Assembly (NCBI GenBank): GCA_021442155.1
Contig: CM038215.1
Coordinates: 10,192,976 to 10,256,975 of the forward strand
DNA length: 64,000 bases
Reading direction: 5' to 3'
Source: Cymbidium sinense
Taxonomy: Eukaryota > Streptophyta > Magnoliopsida > Asparagales > Orchidaceae
Of this stretch, positions 12,125 through 24,075 are shown piece by piece. The position numbers and the translations under genes were made by a program. Each line of letters begins with the position of its first letter. Positions within the stretch are counted from its first letter, which is position 1. The notes below the pieces were generated by a model. It was given only the letters and a program-made list of their open reading frames with translations, was not told the DNA's origin and searched no databases.

Positions 12125-14100
12125 TTTCTCTTAATAACACTTAGCTGTTAAGTGTAAACTAAGCTAAATGAAAGAAAACATTAAGTAAAATTTATAAATC
12201 AATTAAGCCACTTAAAGTGAAATCATCCTTTCTCACTCAGAAAATTTTAACATAGCCAAGTTAAGACATACCACACAAGCCTTAATAGACACACCTTAGA
12301 TTAAGTCACCACTTTTATCTTTATGTTAGGGCGGTGCATGGTTTGATGTATGTTTGGTTTTATGATGTATTGTTGTAGAATGTATCATAGGGTATATGCT
12401 TCATAGACTCGATGTTAGGCCATGATTAACCTAATTATATTTTCTACAAGAGATTATGCTTAAGGGATGCTTAAAATAAATATAAATTTTTGCTTTTGCA
12501 GGTTGCTTAACCCCTAAGCATAATCTAAATTAGGACATGTGGACTTGGTTACCCTTGTGTAGGTTGTTGAGTCCAAATTATACATATAACTGCTTGGGTT
12601 GTATGGAGTGTTTAGCTAACACTTATCTTGTAGGTATTTTTAGATTTACTTTTTAAAATTTTAATATAATTTTACATTAGGAATCTGGATTAGTGTTATG
12701 GGGGATTAGGATGAGTGGAGGCTAGAAGACTTTATCCTAGGAGGCCCTCGTGATGCCTTTAAAGCAAGCAATTTCAATCGAGGAATGAAGGAGACATGAA
12801 GACTAATGAAATGAAGACCTCCGTAACATTTATTTATTTATAATTATAATTATTTTTTAATATATTAGGTTGTATAAGGGTAGAGCTTGGCTACCCATTT
12901 CTCTTTTCATGTTGTATGGCAGTCCCCGACTGCACTGACCTGTTATTCTTTTACGTTGGGTTTCTAAATTATTTGATATTTTGTTTACAATTGCAAAATA
13001 GAAATGACATGTCTCTTTCTAGTTTCTTCATATATGGTTAATTAATGTGTGGCTTGGATTTGGTTAGGCTCTTAGGGAAAATTAATTTTTCTACCCCATC
13101 TACAACTCATAACCTCATTTAAAGCCTAGGTATTAAATCAAGATAACTAAAAGATTTAGCACCCCCTTAGATGGATGTTGTATGCTTAATACCATGCATG
13201 TCATCTTGTTTCACTTTTGCTAAGAGAAGGTTTTCATTCTTGCATGAGAGGGGAAGGCTTGACCTTTGAGGGTCTTCCCTGTGATAGAAAATACCTCTTT
13301 CCTCCGATTTAGCCAATAACCTCTTTTTATCATGCATTTAGACATAAAAAAATTCTATAGCCTTTGTCAAAATGAAGAGTCCAAAATCAAAAAAAATTGA
13401 AAAGATTTACATTAGACTAAGTCTTTATTCATACCACTCATGCTCTAATCTCTTAGGGAGTGGGTTTAAGGACTTTAGTTTCTTTCTAATAATAACATCC
13501 TAATCATCTTACAAAACATATGACTTGACCATATGGTTTTAAGGCATAAGAGGAGTTAGTTGGCTTCCACTCTAGGTAGTTATAAGTCTAACAGTCGGGT
13601 GGTTTACCCTCTCTTCTGGAGGTAAACCATATACCCATCTTTGCCTAGATTTAGGATGTGCTTTGGCCCTCATTAAAGCTCCTTAGATTTATGATCTGAG
13701 GTTACTTTTTTCCCTCAGACAAAAAGCATATGTCCTGACCTCTTAGGCTTTTCCACAATCTTGTATTGTAAGATTATAAGTCTTAGCTTTCTAATAAATT
13801 TTAACTCAAACATGTAATCCTCCTTAATTTCAAACATATAAAGCCCAATCATAAGATAGGCTAGAATGCTAACTAGGTGTCTAATTATCATGAGCTTTCC
13901 CTACTCATCTCCTTTGGCTTCAATAATAGGTCTCTCCTTTTTGATCTATCCCATTTAATTTTTTAACATAGCCAATTTATTGATAGTCTTATCATTGAAA
14001 TCTTTGAAGATAATAATTAACTACTTTAATTAAGAGTATTCCTAAGGAATTCACTTTTCTTAGGATGTAATTAACTATGGGACTTGCCCCCATCGGGAAC
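12125..14100. other. Retroelement-like non-coding DNA before the satellite
   Basis: Moderately complex AT-rich DNA. The words 'cttgcatgagagg...aaggcttg' near 13,238 also occur near 168-187, so this part shares some sequence with the start of the tandem units. No coding region longer than a few tens of codons is evident. It grades into the T-rich telomere-like satellite near 14,100. Confidence 0.4.
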
Positions 14101-15204
14101 TTTAGAATTTGGCTTAAAAAAATGGCTTAAATAACATTCAATTTTATTTATTTTAGTTCAATTTATTTTTGTTTATGTTTTATTTCATTTAGAGTTTAAG
14201 TTTATTTTTTATTTATTTTAGGTTTTTTTAAGTTTAAGTTTTATTTAGTTTTATTTTATTTTATGTTTATTTTATTTTTATTAGGTTTAGTTTTTATTTT
14301 AATTAAATTTTTTATTTTTATTTTAGTTTCTATTTTTATTTAGTTTTTTTTATTTTTTTATTTTTTAGGTTTAGGTTTAATTTTAGGTTTTAGTTTATGT
14401 ATTTATTTTATTTTATTTTTTTTTATTTTATTTTGGTTTATCTTTTATTTATTTTTTTTTAGGTTTTATTTAGTTTAGGTTTTTTTAACTTTGTGGTAGG
14501 GTTTAGGGTTTGTGGGAGGGTTTAGGGTATTTAGGTTTTAGGGTTTAGGTTTATGGTTTAGGGTAGGGTTTAGGTTTGTGGTCAGCTTTGGGAGGGTTGT
14601 CATGGGTCAGGGTTAGTGGGTAATAAAGTTTTAGGCCAGGATTAGGGTTAGTTTGGCTCTGATTAGGTTTAGGTAGTTTAGGTAGGTTTAATTTAGTTTA
14701 GTTTAGTTTTGTTTAGGTTTAGGTTTATCACATTTTAAGTTTAGGTTTTATTTATGGTTTAGGTTCTATTTTATTTATTTATAGGTTTCATTTTAGGTTT
14801 ATTTTTTAGGTTTAAGTTTTATTTTATTTTATTTTAGGTTTATTTTATTTTATTTTGCTTAGTTTTATTTTATATAGTTTATGCTTTAGTTTATTTTAAG
14901 TTTATTTATATTTATTTTATTTAATTTTCTTTGATTTAAGTTTAGGCCAAGATTTAGGTTTAAGTTTTAGTTTAGATTATTATTTTATTTTGTTATTTTT
15001 TATTCTATTTTGGTTTTTTTAATTTTAAGTTTTATTTAGTTTAGGTTTATGTTTTAGCTTTTAGGTAGTTTAGGGTTTAGGTTTAGAGTTTAGGTTTGGG
15101 GAGTTTTAGGGTTTAAGGTTTAGGATATAGAGTTTAAGGTTTAGGGTTTAGGTTTTAGGTTTACGATTCAGGTTTTAGTTTAGGGTTTAGGGTTTTTATT
15201 TTTT
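14100..15204 (+). repeat. First satellite stretch with telomere-like blocks
   Basis: T-rich TTTATTTTA DNA with TTTAGGG-like blocks at about 14,495-14,660 and 15,060-15,200. It is the most proximal part of the array and lacks a clear monomer anchor. Confidence 0.75.
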
Positions 15205-15669
15205 CTAACTGAGAAGAAATTCATATTCAACATTTCTTTCTTTATTTCATCAACCAAGTAACACACCAAGTTTTGTAAGACACAAGCGACAACATTGATA
15301 ATAAATGAGCATGCATAGAGCAAATCAAAAACCCTAGATAATTAGAACTGTCTCTACTATAAAGACACATTTCCATAAACAACACATCGAATCAGCCGTA
15401 TTTTAGTTTTTCCAATTCCCATCAGAACCAAGCCGGCCTCTCGAGTAGCCGGATCCACCATCATATCCCTGATCTCTCCCTCCGCCCCCACCACCGCTAT
15501 AACCTTCATCGCTCCTCTCGCCTCCATAACCACCATTGCTCTAACCACCACCTCTATATCCACCAGCACTTCCAAATCCCCCACCACCACAGTGATAATC
15601 GCCTCCCTCACACACCCATGCACTAAGCAGTTGACTGGGTTGTTCTTGTAGTTAAGGTTCTACCAATTC
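15205..15669 (-). pseudogene. GRP copy 1: glycine-rich RNA-binding protein, 3' fragment with 3'UTR
   Basis: On the minus strand this reads as the end of a class IVa glycine-rich RNA-binding protein (AtGRP7/8 type), an RNA-binding regulator of splicing and stress responses. The frame gives glycine/tyrosine-rich repeats, then DGGS-Y-RG-LGSDGNWKN, and stops at 15,403-15,405. About 200 nt of 3'UTR follow, down to 15,205 and a T-rich junction ('gggtttttattttttc'). The linker after the RRM is badly eroded (NITVNQAQSRS not readable). The RRM itself is absent: the copy ends at 15,669, where telomere repeat begins. A 70-100-codon open frame here in another phase is a shadow. Confidence 0.85.
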
Positions 15670-15960
15670 TTAGGGTTAAGGTTTAGGTTTAGGTTTATTA
15701 GGTTTAAGGGTTTTGATTTATTTTTTGAATGATTAAGTTACTTTAGGTTTAGGTTTAGGTTTTGGGGTTTAGGGTTTATGGTTTAGAGTTTAGGGTTTAT
15801 AGTTTTAGGGTTTATGCTTTAGAATCTATGGTTTAGGGTTAAGGTTTATGTTTAGAATTTATGGTTTAGTGTTTAGGCTTTAGAGCTAATGGTTCTTAGG
15901 GTGTAGGGTTAGTTTAGGGTTTAAAGTTTAGGGTTTAGGGTTTGGGGTTGGGTTTAGGGT
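15670..15960 (+). repeat. Telomere-like TTTAGGG block
   Basis: Degenerate TTTAGGG array directly continuing from the truncated 5' end of GRP copy 1. It includes the recurrent 'aatttatttagttacttta'-type flank found beside most GRP copies. Confidence 0.85.
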
Positions 15961-16440
15961 GGGGAGGTCAGGGTGTTAGGGTAAGGCCCATGGTATGGTC
16001 AGTTTCCTGGGTCCTGTTTAGGGCCTGGTTGGGTTAGATATAGTTTAGGGCCTAGGTTTAGGCCCAGGTTTAGGGCCTGGGTTAAAGTCTCAGTGATAGG
16101 TCAGTGGCCTGTGGCTCAGGGCCCAGGCCCATGGATCAGTGGCATAGAGCTTTTATTTAGGACTAGTGGCCTCTATTTTCAAAGAGAAAGGGCCTGGGCT
16201 CAGTCTGGCCAGTCCTGAGATGTAGGGCCAGGTCCGTTTGGGGCCTGGGCCCAAAGATCAGATTTAATTATCTGGATCAGGAGTTTAGGGCTCATGGCCT
16301 AACTCAGGATCAGTTTATTTGGTAGAGCCCAGGGCCTGTGGGTAGGGCCAGGGCTCATGGCACAGGGTCCCATGATTTAGAGTTTGTTTAGGTGGGGTTT
16401 CCCAGGAGGGTCTAGGATGGTTGGGGTTTAGAGCCTGTTT
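15961..16440 (+). repeat. G+C-rich CCCAGGG/CAGTGG block 1
   Basis: Words such as CCCAGG, GGGCCTGG and CAGTGGC replace TTTAGGG at the end of a monomer. They look like TTTAGGG with T-to-C changes on the + strand. Confidence 0.75.
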
Positions 16441-16981
16441 AGGCTTTAGGGTTTTTTATTTTGTGGATCTTAGCATTTAGGGTTAGCTTATGGTTTAAGG
16501 TTAGTTTAGGACTTAGCTGGTGGGTTATTTTAGGTTTGGTTTAGGCTTAGTTTTATTTATTTTTAGCTTTAGGTTTATTTTTTTATTTTAAACTTTAGGT
16601 TTTTTTTTCGTTTAGGGTTTAGGTTTTATTTTTCTTTATTTATAGGTTTTATTTTTAAGTTTATTTTTTATGTTTAAGATCTTTATTTTGTTTTATTTTA
16701 GGTATATTTTATTCTTATTTTAGGGTTAGTTTTTATTTTATTTAAGATTTTTTATTTTTTAGCTTAGTTTAAGTTTTATTTCATTTTATTTAATTTAGTT
16801 TTTATTTTTTATTTTATTTTCATTTTAGGTTTAAGTTTAGGTTTTTGTGTTTGTTTAGGTTTTAGTTTAGGTTTTTATTTTATTTAATTTTTTTATTTTA
16901 TTTTGCTTTAAATTTTAATTATTTATTTTAATTTTAAGTTTCATATAGTTTAGGTTTAGGTTTGTAGGTTTTAGGGTTTTA
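16441..16981 (+). repeat. T-rich satellite stretch
   Basis: TTTATTTTAGG words without inserts. Confidence 0.75.
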
Positions 16982-17125
16982 GGTTAGTTTAGGGTTTAGG
17001 GTTTAGGGTTTAGGGTTTGGGGGTTAGGGTTTAGGGTTTAGGGTTTAGGGTTTAGGGTTTAGGGTTTAGGGTTTAGGGTTTAGGGTTTATGGTTTAGGGT
17101 TCAGGTTTTAGTATGGGGTTTAGGG
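16982..17125 (+). repeat. Best-preserved (TTTAGGG)n array in the window
   Basis: About sixteen near-perfect TTTAGGG heptamers in tandem, with a single GGGGG variant near 17,020. This is the plant telomere repeat with its G-strand on +. Four or more GGG runs per 28 nt make it a clear G-quadruplex candidate. Confidence 0.95.
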
Positions 17126-17138
17126 TTTTATTTTTTTA

Positions 17139-17440
17139 ATAGAGATCAAATTCAGATTAAACATTTCTTCTTTCCCATTTCATCGACCAAGTAATAAACC
17201 AAGTTTTCTAAGACACAAGTGACAACATAGATAAAAAATGAGCACCCATAGAGAAAATTGAAAAGCCTAGATAACTGGAATTGTCTCTACTATAAAGACA
17301 TAGTTCAATAAACAACAGATTGAATCAGACAATCTTCAGGTTTTCCATTTCCTATCAGAACCACCCCAGGCTCCCGAGTAGCGGGATCCATCATCATATC
17401 CCCGATCTATCCCTCTCCACCACAATATTACTTTTAGTTT
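17139..17440 (-). pseudogene. GRP copy 2: 3'UTR and C-terminal end only
   Basis: The left junction shows a short T-run ('ttttttta'), the minus-strand A-tail. Next come the conserved GRP 3'UTR ('tagagatcaaattcag...aagttttctaagacacaag') and the C-terminal GGSRY-type codons. It breaks off inside the glycine-rich region at about 17,440, earlier than the other copies. It keeps the arginine codon (RDRGY) that is a stop in copies 4, 5, 8 and 10. LINE end L1 lies 50 nt to the right. Confidence 0.8.
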
Positions 17441-17488
17441 AAGAAGGTTTGTTTATGGTTTGGGGGGTTTAGGGTTAGTTTTAGTGTT

Positions 17489-19795
17489 TTTTTTTGTGAA
17501 AATTAGGGATTTTATTTCCACAAAATAAGGAGTACAAAGTCCTTAAAGGGATAAATTTCTAAACTAATGCCCAAAGAGCTATAATAAAACCTAAAGAGAT
17601 GAATCCTCAAAAAATTACAATATTAAATAAGGAGAAGTAAAAGAAAAACCAAATCAGTAACAACGAAAGATCCATATAAGTAATAGCAAAATCCACTTGA
17701 TTTCTTTTGATGACAGCAAAATCCACTTGCAAGATTACCAACCTATAAAAGAAATCTGCAACATACTAAGAAAAGGATGAGTACAATTAAGTAAGCATAA
17801 AGAGAAAGAACAAAGAGAAAGAGCAAAGTAAAGAAATAGCTCAGGCTCAATCGCAATCATCTCAAGGAGCAACACTATATGTAAGCATTCAAACTTGAGA
17901 AGATGGGGTACAATTATAAATAGTGCTACCAACCAAAAGAAGAAAGAGAGAGAAACATCAAAGCTAACATAGCTAGCATACCTCATGTAGGTAGTCATCT
18001 AGAGATCATCATCCAATAAGGCTGCAAAGTCTTCCAACCAATAAATAGAACATCCAAGCACAAAGCCACCAAAACAGCCAAGCCCAGTAAGGCAGACTAA
18101 TAGCCATCCATTAAGGACAACAGTAATACAATAGGAAAACCACCAAAGCCAACACCAAAAGGGAAGAGAAATACCAAAAAGTGCAAGCATCATTAAAAGG
18201 GATAACAACACATTCCAAAAAATTTAGGCCCAAAGCCAAAGAATCATCCTAGATTGTCCTGAAAGCAATAGTAAACTAATACCCAAATAGAGGAGATAGC
18301 TAAAACCAAAATAGCCACCAATCCAATCCAGGCAGGGGATAACCCAAATAGACAAGCAAGAGATAAAAGAGGGAGCCACACCTCCAATGAGACACATAAA
18401 AAAAAGACCAAAGGAGCATCCAACAAGGCTACACCAAGAACAGCCAGTGTAATAGCAAAACCACCATCACAAATAAAGAGGCAAATATTAGGAAATAAGG
18501 AGAGAAAAGTACAACAAAAAGAGGTAATACCCACAGCCAAAATAAAATCCAATACACCAAACCAAGTCACCAGCACCCAAGGCAAAGCAATGGCCACTAT
18601 GTAGCCTTCAACCAGCCAATCCAAAATGACATCAAACCAAAAAGACAGACTAAAAAAACCACAAGAGATCACCAACAACAAAACAAAAGTAAATAACCAA
18701 TAATGCCATCCAATCCACCAATAAACAACATTTATGCCATGAGAAAATAGACCCATAACTAAGCTACCACCCAAATCAGAAAAAAGCAAAAGATAAGTAG
18801 CTGCAGCCAAGAGAGGAAGACCATTACAGGAGTAGATCAAAAATAAAACTAAATAGCCAAACCAAAACCTGCAAAACTAACCACTAAGCCCCAATCAACA
18901 AAATAGAAAAAATAGCATCCAACAAATAGACTCCACCAGGCTAAATCAAAGCCAATGATAAAGCACCAACAACCCCCCAGATTTGCCACCAATTGAGGAG
19001 GTAAGACCAGCCAACATAGCCACCCAGTCAACCAACCCATCCAACCAACACATCTAATCAACCCAGCCAGCTAACAAGACCACCCAACCAACCACCACAA
19101 TAATAGAATATCCAACTCAGATAAGGAAGCAACCAACCCCAGATATTAGGCAAACCTCATTCAAAGGGAATGATCAATAGCAGGCATAGCCATAACGCAA
19201 TAAGAGGCCACCAAAAACAACAAAGAAATAATTATGGTAATCACCTAGCCAGGCAAACAATCAAGGAAAGGCAAGTCTAGGAGGACCACCAACCCACCAG
19301 TAGCAAACCATGGAAGAATGGAACCTAACTAGAGAAAAATAAGGTCCCTTCCAGACCCCAAAGAATAACAACCATCACCAAAGATAAAATAGGAAGGAAA
19401 CAACCACAAAACATCAACCTTCAAGCCACAAGGTAGAGGGAACATCCAACAATCAGTAGTCACCAAGCCAAAATAAGAAAGGAAAGCATCAACCACCAAA
19501 GATCTGAACACTAAGATAGAAATGACAAGGCTAATAGCATACTTCAATCAAAAACCATCTAGGTCAACTAGACAGAGGGTAGAAATAAATAGCAGAAACC
19601 ACCAAACAAGGCAACACTCATAGAAAATGAGGTTATCCAAGACCTTAAAGAAGAACAGCAAGGAGCAATCCCAATATGGGAAAGCACAAAAGAAACTTAG
19701 GTAAGTTTTGATTATCTAATATAGTGAGCTCATTTAATTTAGCACCCAAATTGGCTAGGAAATCTGCATAAGTATTACCTTCATGAAGTGTTTAA
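17489..19795 (-). mobile_element. LINE 3' end L1, 5'-truncated, with RNase H tail
   Basis: On the minus strand the element begins at 19,795 inside a reverse-transcriptase-associated RNase H domain. The frame reads HEGNTYADFLANLGA, the typical plant LINE RVT_3 C-terminus with its catalytic-type Asp, and stops at 19,645-19,647. A 3' region of about 2.1 kb follows, ending in an A-tail (nine Ts at about 17,490 on +). The left edge touches TTTAGGG-like sequence and the right edge turns into TTTAAGG repeat. Hydrophobic minus-strand open frames here (longest 198 codons, 18,244-18,840) are T/G-rich 3'UTR read-through, not a recognisable protein. Sequence at 17,750-17,900 is shared with L2 and L3. Confidence 0.75.
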
Positions 19796-20020
19796 GGTTT
19801 AAGTTTTAGGGTTTAAAGTTTAGGGTTTAGGGTTTCAATTAGTGTTTAAGGTTTAGGGTTTAGGGTTTAAGGTTTAGGAGTTTAAGGTGGTTTAGAGTGA
19901 GGGGTTAGGTGTGGTGTGGGTTTAGGGTTAGTTTAGGGAAAGTTTAGGGTTTAGGAGTTGGATCAGGGTCAGGTTTGTTTAGGGTTTAGGGTTAATTTAG
20001 GGTGAGAGGGTAGGTTTTAG
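19796..20020 (+). repeat. Telomere-like TTTAGGG block
   Basis: Degenerate TTTAGGG repeats that start at the truncated 5' end of LINE L1. Confidence 0.8.
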
Positions 20021-21814
20021 GTTTTTTTAAAATTACAAAATTTTATGTTTATTTATTTTATTTAGTTTATTCTTTATTATTTTAGTTCATTTTATTTTTT
20101 ATTTTATTTAGGTGCATTTTTTATTTATTATTTATTTTAGTTTATTATTTTAATTTAGGTTTTCATTTCATTTTTTAGGTAGGTGTTTATTTTTTTAGTT
20201 TAGTTTTATTTTTTTTTCTTTTTTTATATTTAGGCTTTCTTTTTTATTCTTAGGTTCAAGTTTAGGTTAGTTTTTTAGGTTTATGTTTTAGGTTTTTATT
20301 TTTTTAGGCTTAGGTTTACGTTTATTTTTAGTGTATTTTATTTTATTTTGTTTAGAGCTTAGGTTTAGTTTATTTTAGGTTTCAGTTTAGGTTTTATTTA
20401 TTTTAGTTTAGTTTATTATAGTTTAGGTTTAGGTTTATTTTATTTTATTTATTTTAAGTTTAGGTTTTTTTTAAGTTTAGGGTTTAGGTTTTATTTTTTA
20501 TTTATTTCAAGGTTTATTTTTTAAGATTAGGCTTTTATTAAGTTTTTATTTTATTTTATTTTAGGTTTATTTTATTTTCATTTTATGTTTAGTTTTTATT
20601 TTATTTAGGTTTTTGATTTTTAGATTTATTTTATTTTTAGTTTAGTTTAGGTTTTATTTATTTTATTTTAGTTTAGTTTTATTATTTATTTTATTTTATA
20701 TCACATTTAGTAGTTTGGGTTTAGGTTTTAGGTTTTTTATTTTATTTTTTATTTTATTTAGATTTAGGTTATTTTATTTATTTTATTTTTAGGTTTTATT
20801 TAATTTAGGTTTAGGTTTTTATGTTTTTCTATTTTTAAGCTTTATGGTTTAGTGTTTAGGTTTTAGGTTTTTGGGTATAGGGTTTAGGGTTTATGGTTTA
20901 GGGTTTAGGGATTAGGGTTTTAGGGTTTATGATTTTAAAGTTTAGGTTTTAGGGATTAGGGTTTAAGATTAGTTTTAGAGTTTAGAGTTTAGGGTTTAGG
21001 GTTTTTTATTTTATTATTTTATAATTCTTTTATTTTATTATTATTTTTAAATAAGTAAACTAGTAGATTTAGGTTTATTTAGTTTATTTTATTTTATTTA
21101 TTTGCATTTTTTATTTAGCTTAGATTAGTTATTTTAGGTTTATTTATTTTAGGTTAGGTTTTTATTTTAGTTTAATTTTATTTTATGTTTATGTTTTGGT
21201 TTATTTATTAGTTTATTTTTATTTTTATTTTATTTGTAGGTTTAGGTTTTTATTTTATTTTTTTAAGTTTAGGTTTTAGGTTTTAATTTAAGGTGTATTT
21301 TTAGGTTTTATTTTTTTAGTTTTGGTTTAAGTTTATTTTTAGTTTGTTTTAATTTATTTAGAGTTAAGGTTTTGGTTTACATTTTATTTATGTTGGTTTA
21401 GTTTATTTTAGTTTAGGTTTATGTTTATTTTATTTTTATTTTAGGTTTAGGTTTTTTTTAGTTTAAGGTTTAGGTTTTTTGTATAGGTTTATTTTTTAAG
21501 GTTTATGTTTTTATTTAGTTTTTAGTTTATTTTATTTTAGGTTTATTTTATTTTTATGTTAGGTTTACTTTATATTTTATTTAAGTTTTTTTATTTAGTT
21601 TATGTTTTTTATTTTATTTTAGTCTTATTTTTATTTTTTATTTTATTTTATTTTTAGGTTTAGCTTTAGGTTTAGGTTTTAATTTAAGTTTTTATTTTAT
21701 TATTTTATTTTAGTTTAGGTATTTTTAGGTTTTATTTAGTTTAGGTTTAGATTTTTAGCTTCGTAGGGTTTAAGGTTTAGGGTTTAGGGCTTTGGGTTCT
21801 AGGGTTTAGGGTCT
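20021..21814 (+). repeat. Two T-rich satellite monomers
   Basis: Monomer anchors near 20,030 (weak) and 21,047, with telomere-like blocks at about 20,830-21,005 and 21,765-21,812. The 21,047 monomer matches the one at 37,433 and marks the left end of the duplicated block. Confidence 0.75.
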
Positions 21815-22079
21815 ATTGTTCTTCAGTTTTTGTAGTTCCATTAGAACCACCCTAGCCTCTCACGTAGCGGGATCCACCATCGTATCCCTGATCTCTCCAT
21901 CTACCACCTCCATGGCTGTAACCTTCGTCGCTCCTCCTATGTCCATAACCACCACCCTCATATCCACCAGCACCTCCAAATCCCCCACCACCAATGCGAT
22001 AACTGTCACCATCTCCTTCACCTCTACTGCCTGAGCCTGATTGATGGTGATGTTCTCATCATCAAGGTTCTGCGCATTC
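21815..22079 (-). pseudogene. GRP copy 3: glycine-rich C-terminal region, no 3'UTR
   Basis: It encodes, on minus, the NITINQAQ-like linker (degenerate: LDDENITINQAQ), the glycine-rich tail with GGYGG and RDQGYDGG repeats, and the SRY-RG end. The left edge is only a few codons past the protein end, then TTTAGGG-like sequence. The right edge is the shared GRP breakpoint, with 'gcgcattct' followed by TTAGGG. It is a sister of copy 6 (38,205), which has the same edges. The protein is truncated because no RRM is present. Confidence 0.85.
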
Positions 22080-22390
22080 TTAGGGTTTAGGTTTAGGTTT
22101 ATGTTTATTAGGTTTTAGGGTTTAGGTTTTGTTTTTAATTTATTTAGTTACTTTAGGTTTAGGTTTATTAGGTTTTAAGGTTTAGGTTTTGTTTTTAATT
22201 TATTTAGTTACTTTAGGTTTAGGTTTAGGGTTTGGAGTTTAGGGATTAAGGTTTAGGGTTAGGGTTTAGGTTTTAAGTTTTAAGGGTTAGGGTGTAGGGT
22301 TTAGTGTTTATGATTTAGGGTTTTAGGGTTTATGTTATTAGAATAAGGGTTTAGGATTGAGAGGGTAGTGGGGTAGGGTTTAGGGTTTTT
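22080..22390 (+). repeat. Telomere-like block right of GRP copy 3
   Basis: TTTAGGG-like repeats including a duplicated 70-bp flank ('gtttttaatttatttagttac...') seen twice at 22,125-22,215. Confidence 0.85.
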
Positions 22391-23749
22391 TTTTTTAAAA
22401 TTAAGCAAAACCCACAGGTTTAGTCACTTATTTATTTTTATTTATTATTTATTTTGATTTATTTAGTTTATATTTTATTTATTTTAGTTTATTTATTTTA
22501 GGTTTTATTAGTAGTTTTATTTTAGGTTTAGGTTTAGTTTAGGTTTATTTTAGTTGAGTTCATTTTTTATTTTATTTTTATTTTAGGTTTATTTATTTTA
22601 GTTTAGTTTATTTTTGTTTAAGTTTAGGTATATTTTTAGTTTAGGCACTAATCACATTTATTTTAGGTTTTATTTTTAGGTTTATTTTTTAGGTTTAGGT
22701 TTTTATTTTATTTTATTTTAAGTTGATTTTGTTTTATTTTTAGTTTCTTTTTAAAATTTATTTACTTACTTTAGGTTTTGGGTTTAGCTAGGGGTTTTAA
22801 GGTTTAGGGTTTAGGAGGGTTTGGGATTTAGGATTTAGGGTTTAGGTTTTAGTTTATGCTTTAAGGATTAGGGATTAGGGGTTTAGGGAGGCTTAGGTAT
22901 TTTAGTTTGGTCCACCATCAGGTAGCATTTAGGGTTTAGGGTTAGTTTTAGGGTTTAGGTTTTAGGGTTAGGATTTTAAGTTTTATGGTTTTTAAATCCA
23001 AGAAACCCATAGTTTAGGTTTACATCTTATTTATTTATTTTAGTTTATTTTATTTATTATTTTTACTAAAATAAGTTTATTTATTTTAGGATTATTTATT
23101 TTAGTTTTGATTTTTTATTTTAGTTTATTTTTTAGGTTTAGATTTAGGTATATTTTTTAGTTGAGTTTTACTATTATTTTATTTTTTCAATTTAGGTTTT
23201 ATTTTTTATTTTTTTTGTTAAGGTTTAGGTTTTTATTTTATTTTTTAGGTTTAGCTTTTAAGGTTATATTTTAGGTTTATTTTTAGGGTTTATTTTTTAG
23301 TTTTGGTTTGGATTTATTTTTATTTTATATTATTTTATTTAGTTTAGATTTTATTTATTTTAATTAAGTTTATTTTAGTTTAGGTTTAGGTTTATTTTAT
23401 TTTTATTTTAGGTTTAAGTTTTTTTTTATTTTATGGTTTTTTTAATTTATTTTTAGTTTATTTTTTAGGTTTAGGTTTTTATTTAGTTTTTATTTTATTT
23501 TATTTTAAGTTTATTTTATTTTTATTTTAACTTTAGTGTTTATTTTATTAAGATTATTTATTTTAGTTTAATTGGTCTTTATTTTATTTTAGTTTATTTT
23601 TATTTTATTTTATTTTATTTTAAGTTTAGTACATGTTTAGTTTAGTTTTATTTTATTTTATTTTATTCTATTTAGTAGGTTTTATTTATTTTATTTTAAG
23701 TTTTATTTAGTTTAAGTTTAGGTTTTAGGGTTTGGGTTTAACATTTGGG
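22391..23749 (+). repeat. T-rich satellite monomers
   Basis: Anchors near 22,397 and 22,990 and a telomere-like block at about 22,790-22,985. No insert. Confidence 0.75.
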
Positions 23750-24075
23750 TTGATTTTTAAGGCCCAGGGTTTTAGGATAGGGTAAAGTGGTGGGAGGTTT
23801 AGCCTGTGGCTGATCTTGGGAGTGTTAGGCTCAGTGGCCTAGGAGTCAGTTGGTAGGTCAGCTGGCTAGGCCTTTAGCCTCAGTAGGCAGTTTAGGGCCC
23901 ATGGTCCATAACCAGTAGTTTTAATGCCTGGGTCTTTTAGAGTCAGGTCAGTGGGTAGTGGAGTTTAGATTTAGTGGTGGATTAGGTCAGTAGGTGGGTT
24001 TAGGGTTTAGGGTTTGTGGTTTATGGCAGGGAGTGCAGGAGGGTTGGGTCAGGTCAGTTTGGGGTAGTAGGGATT
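23750..24075 (+). repeat. G+C-rich CCCAGGG/CAGTGG block 2
   Basis: Block of GGCCCAG, CAGTGG and TCAGTT words ending at the next monomer anchor (24,075). The anchor also shows T-to-C differences ('accaaaca'). Confidence 0.7.

Noticed and set aside
18244..18840. 198-codon minus-strand frame rich in Leu, Phe, Val and Trp, resembling a multi-span membrane protein
   Set aside because: It lies in the T/G-rich (minus) 3' region of LINE L1. Hydrophobicity follows from base composition, similar frames occur in L3, and no family motif is visible.
21816..22034. Ser/Thr-rich plus-strand frames over GRP copies
   Set aside because: They are antisense shadows of the glycine codons (GGN read as NCC and shifted); no independent support.
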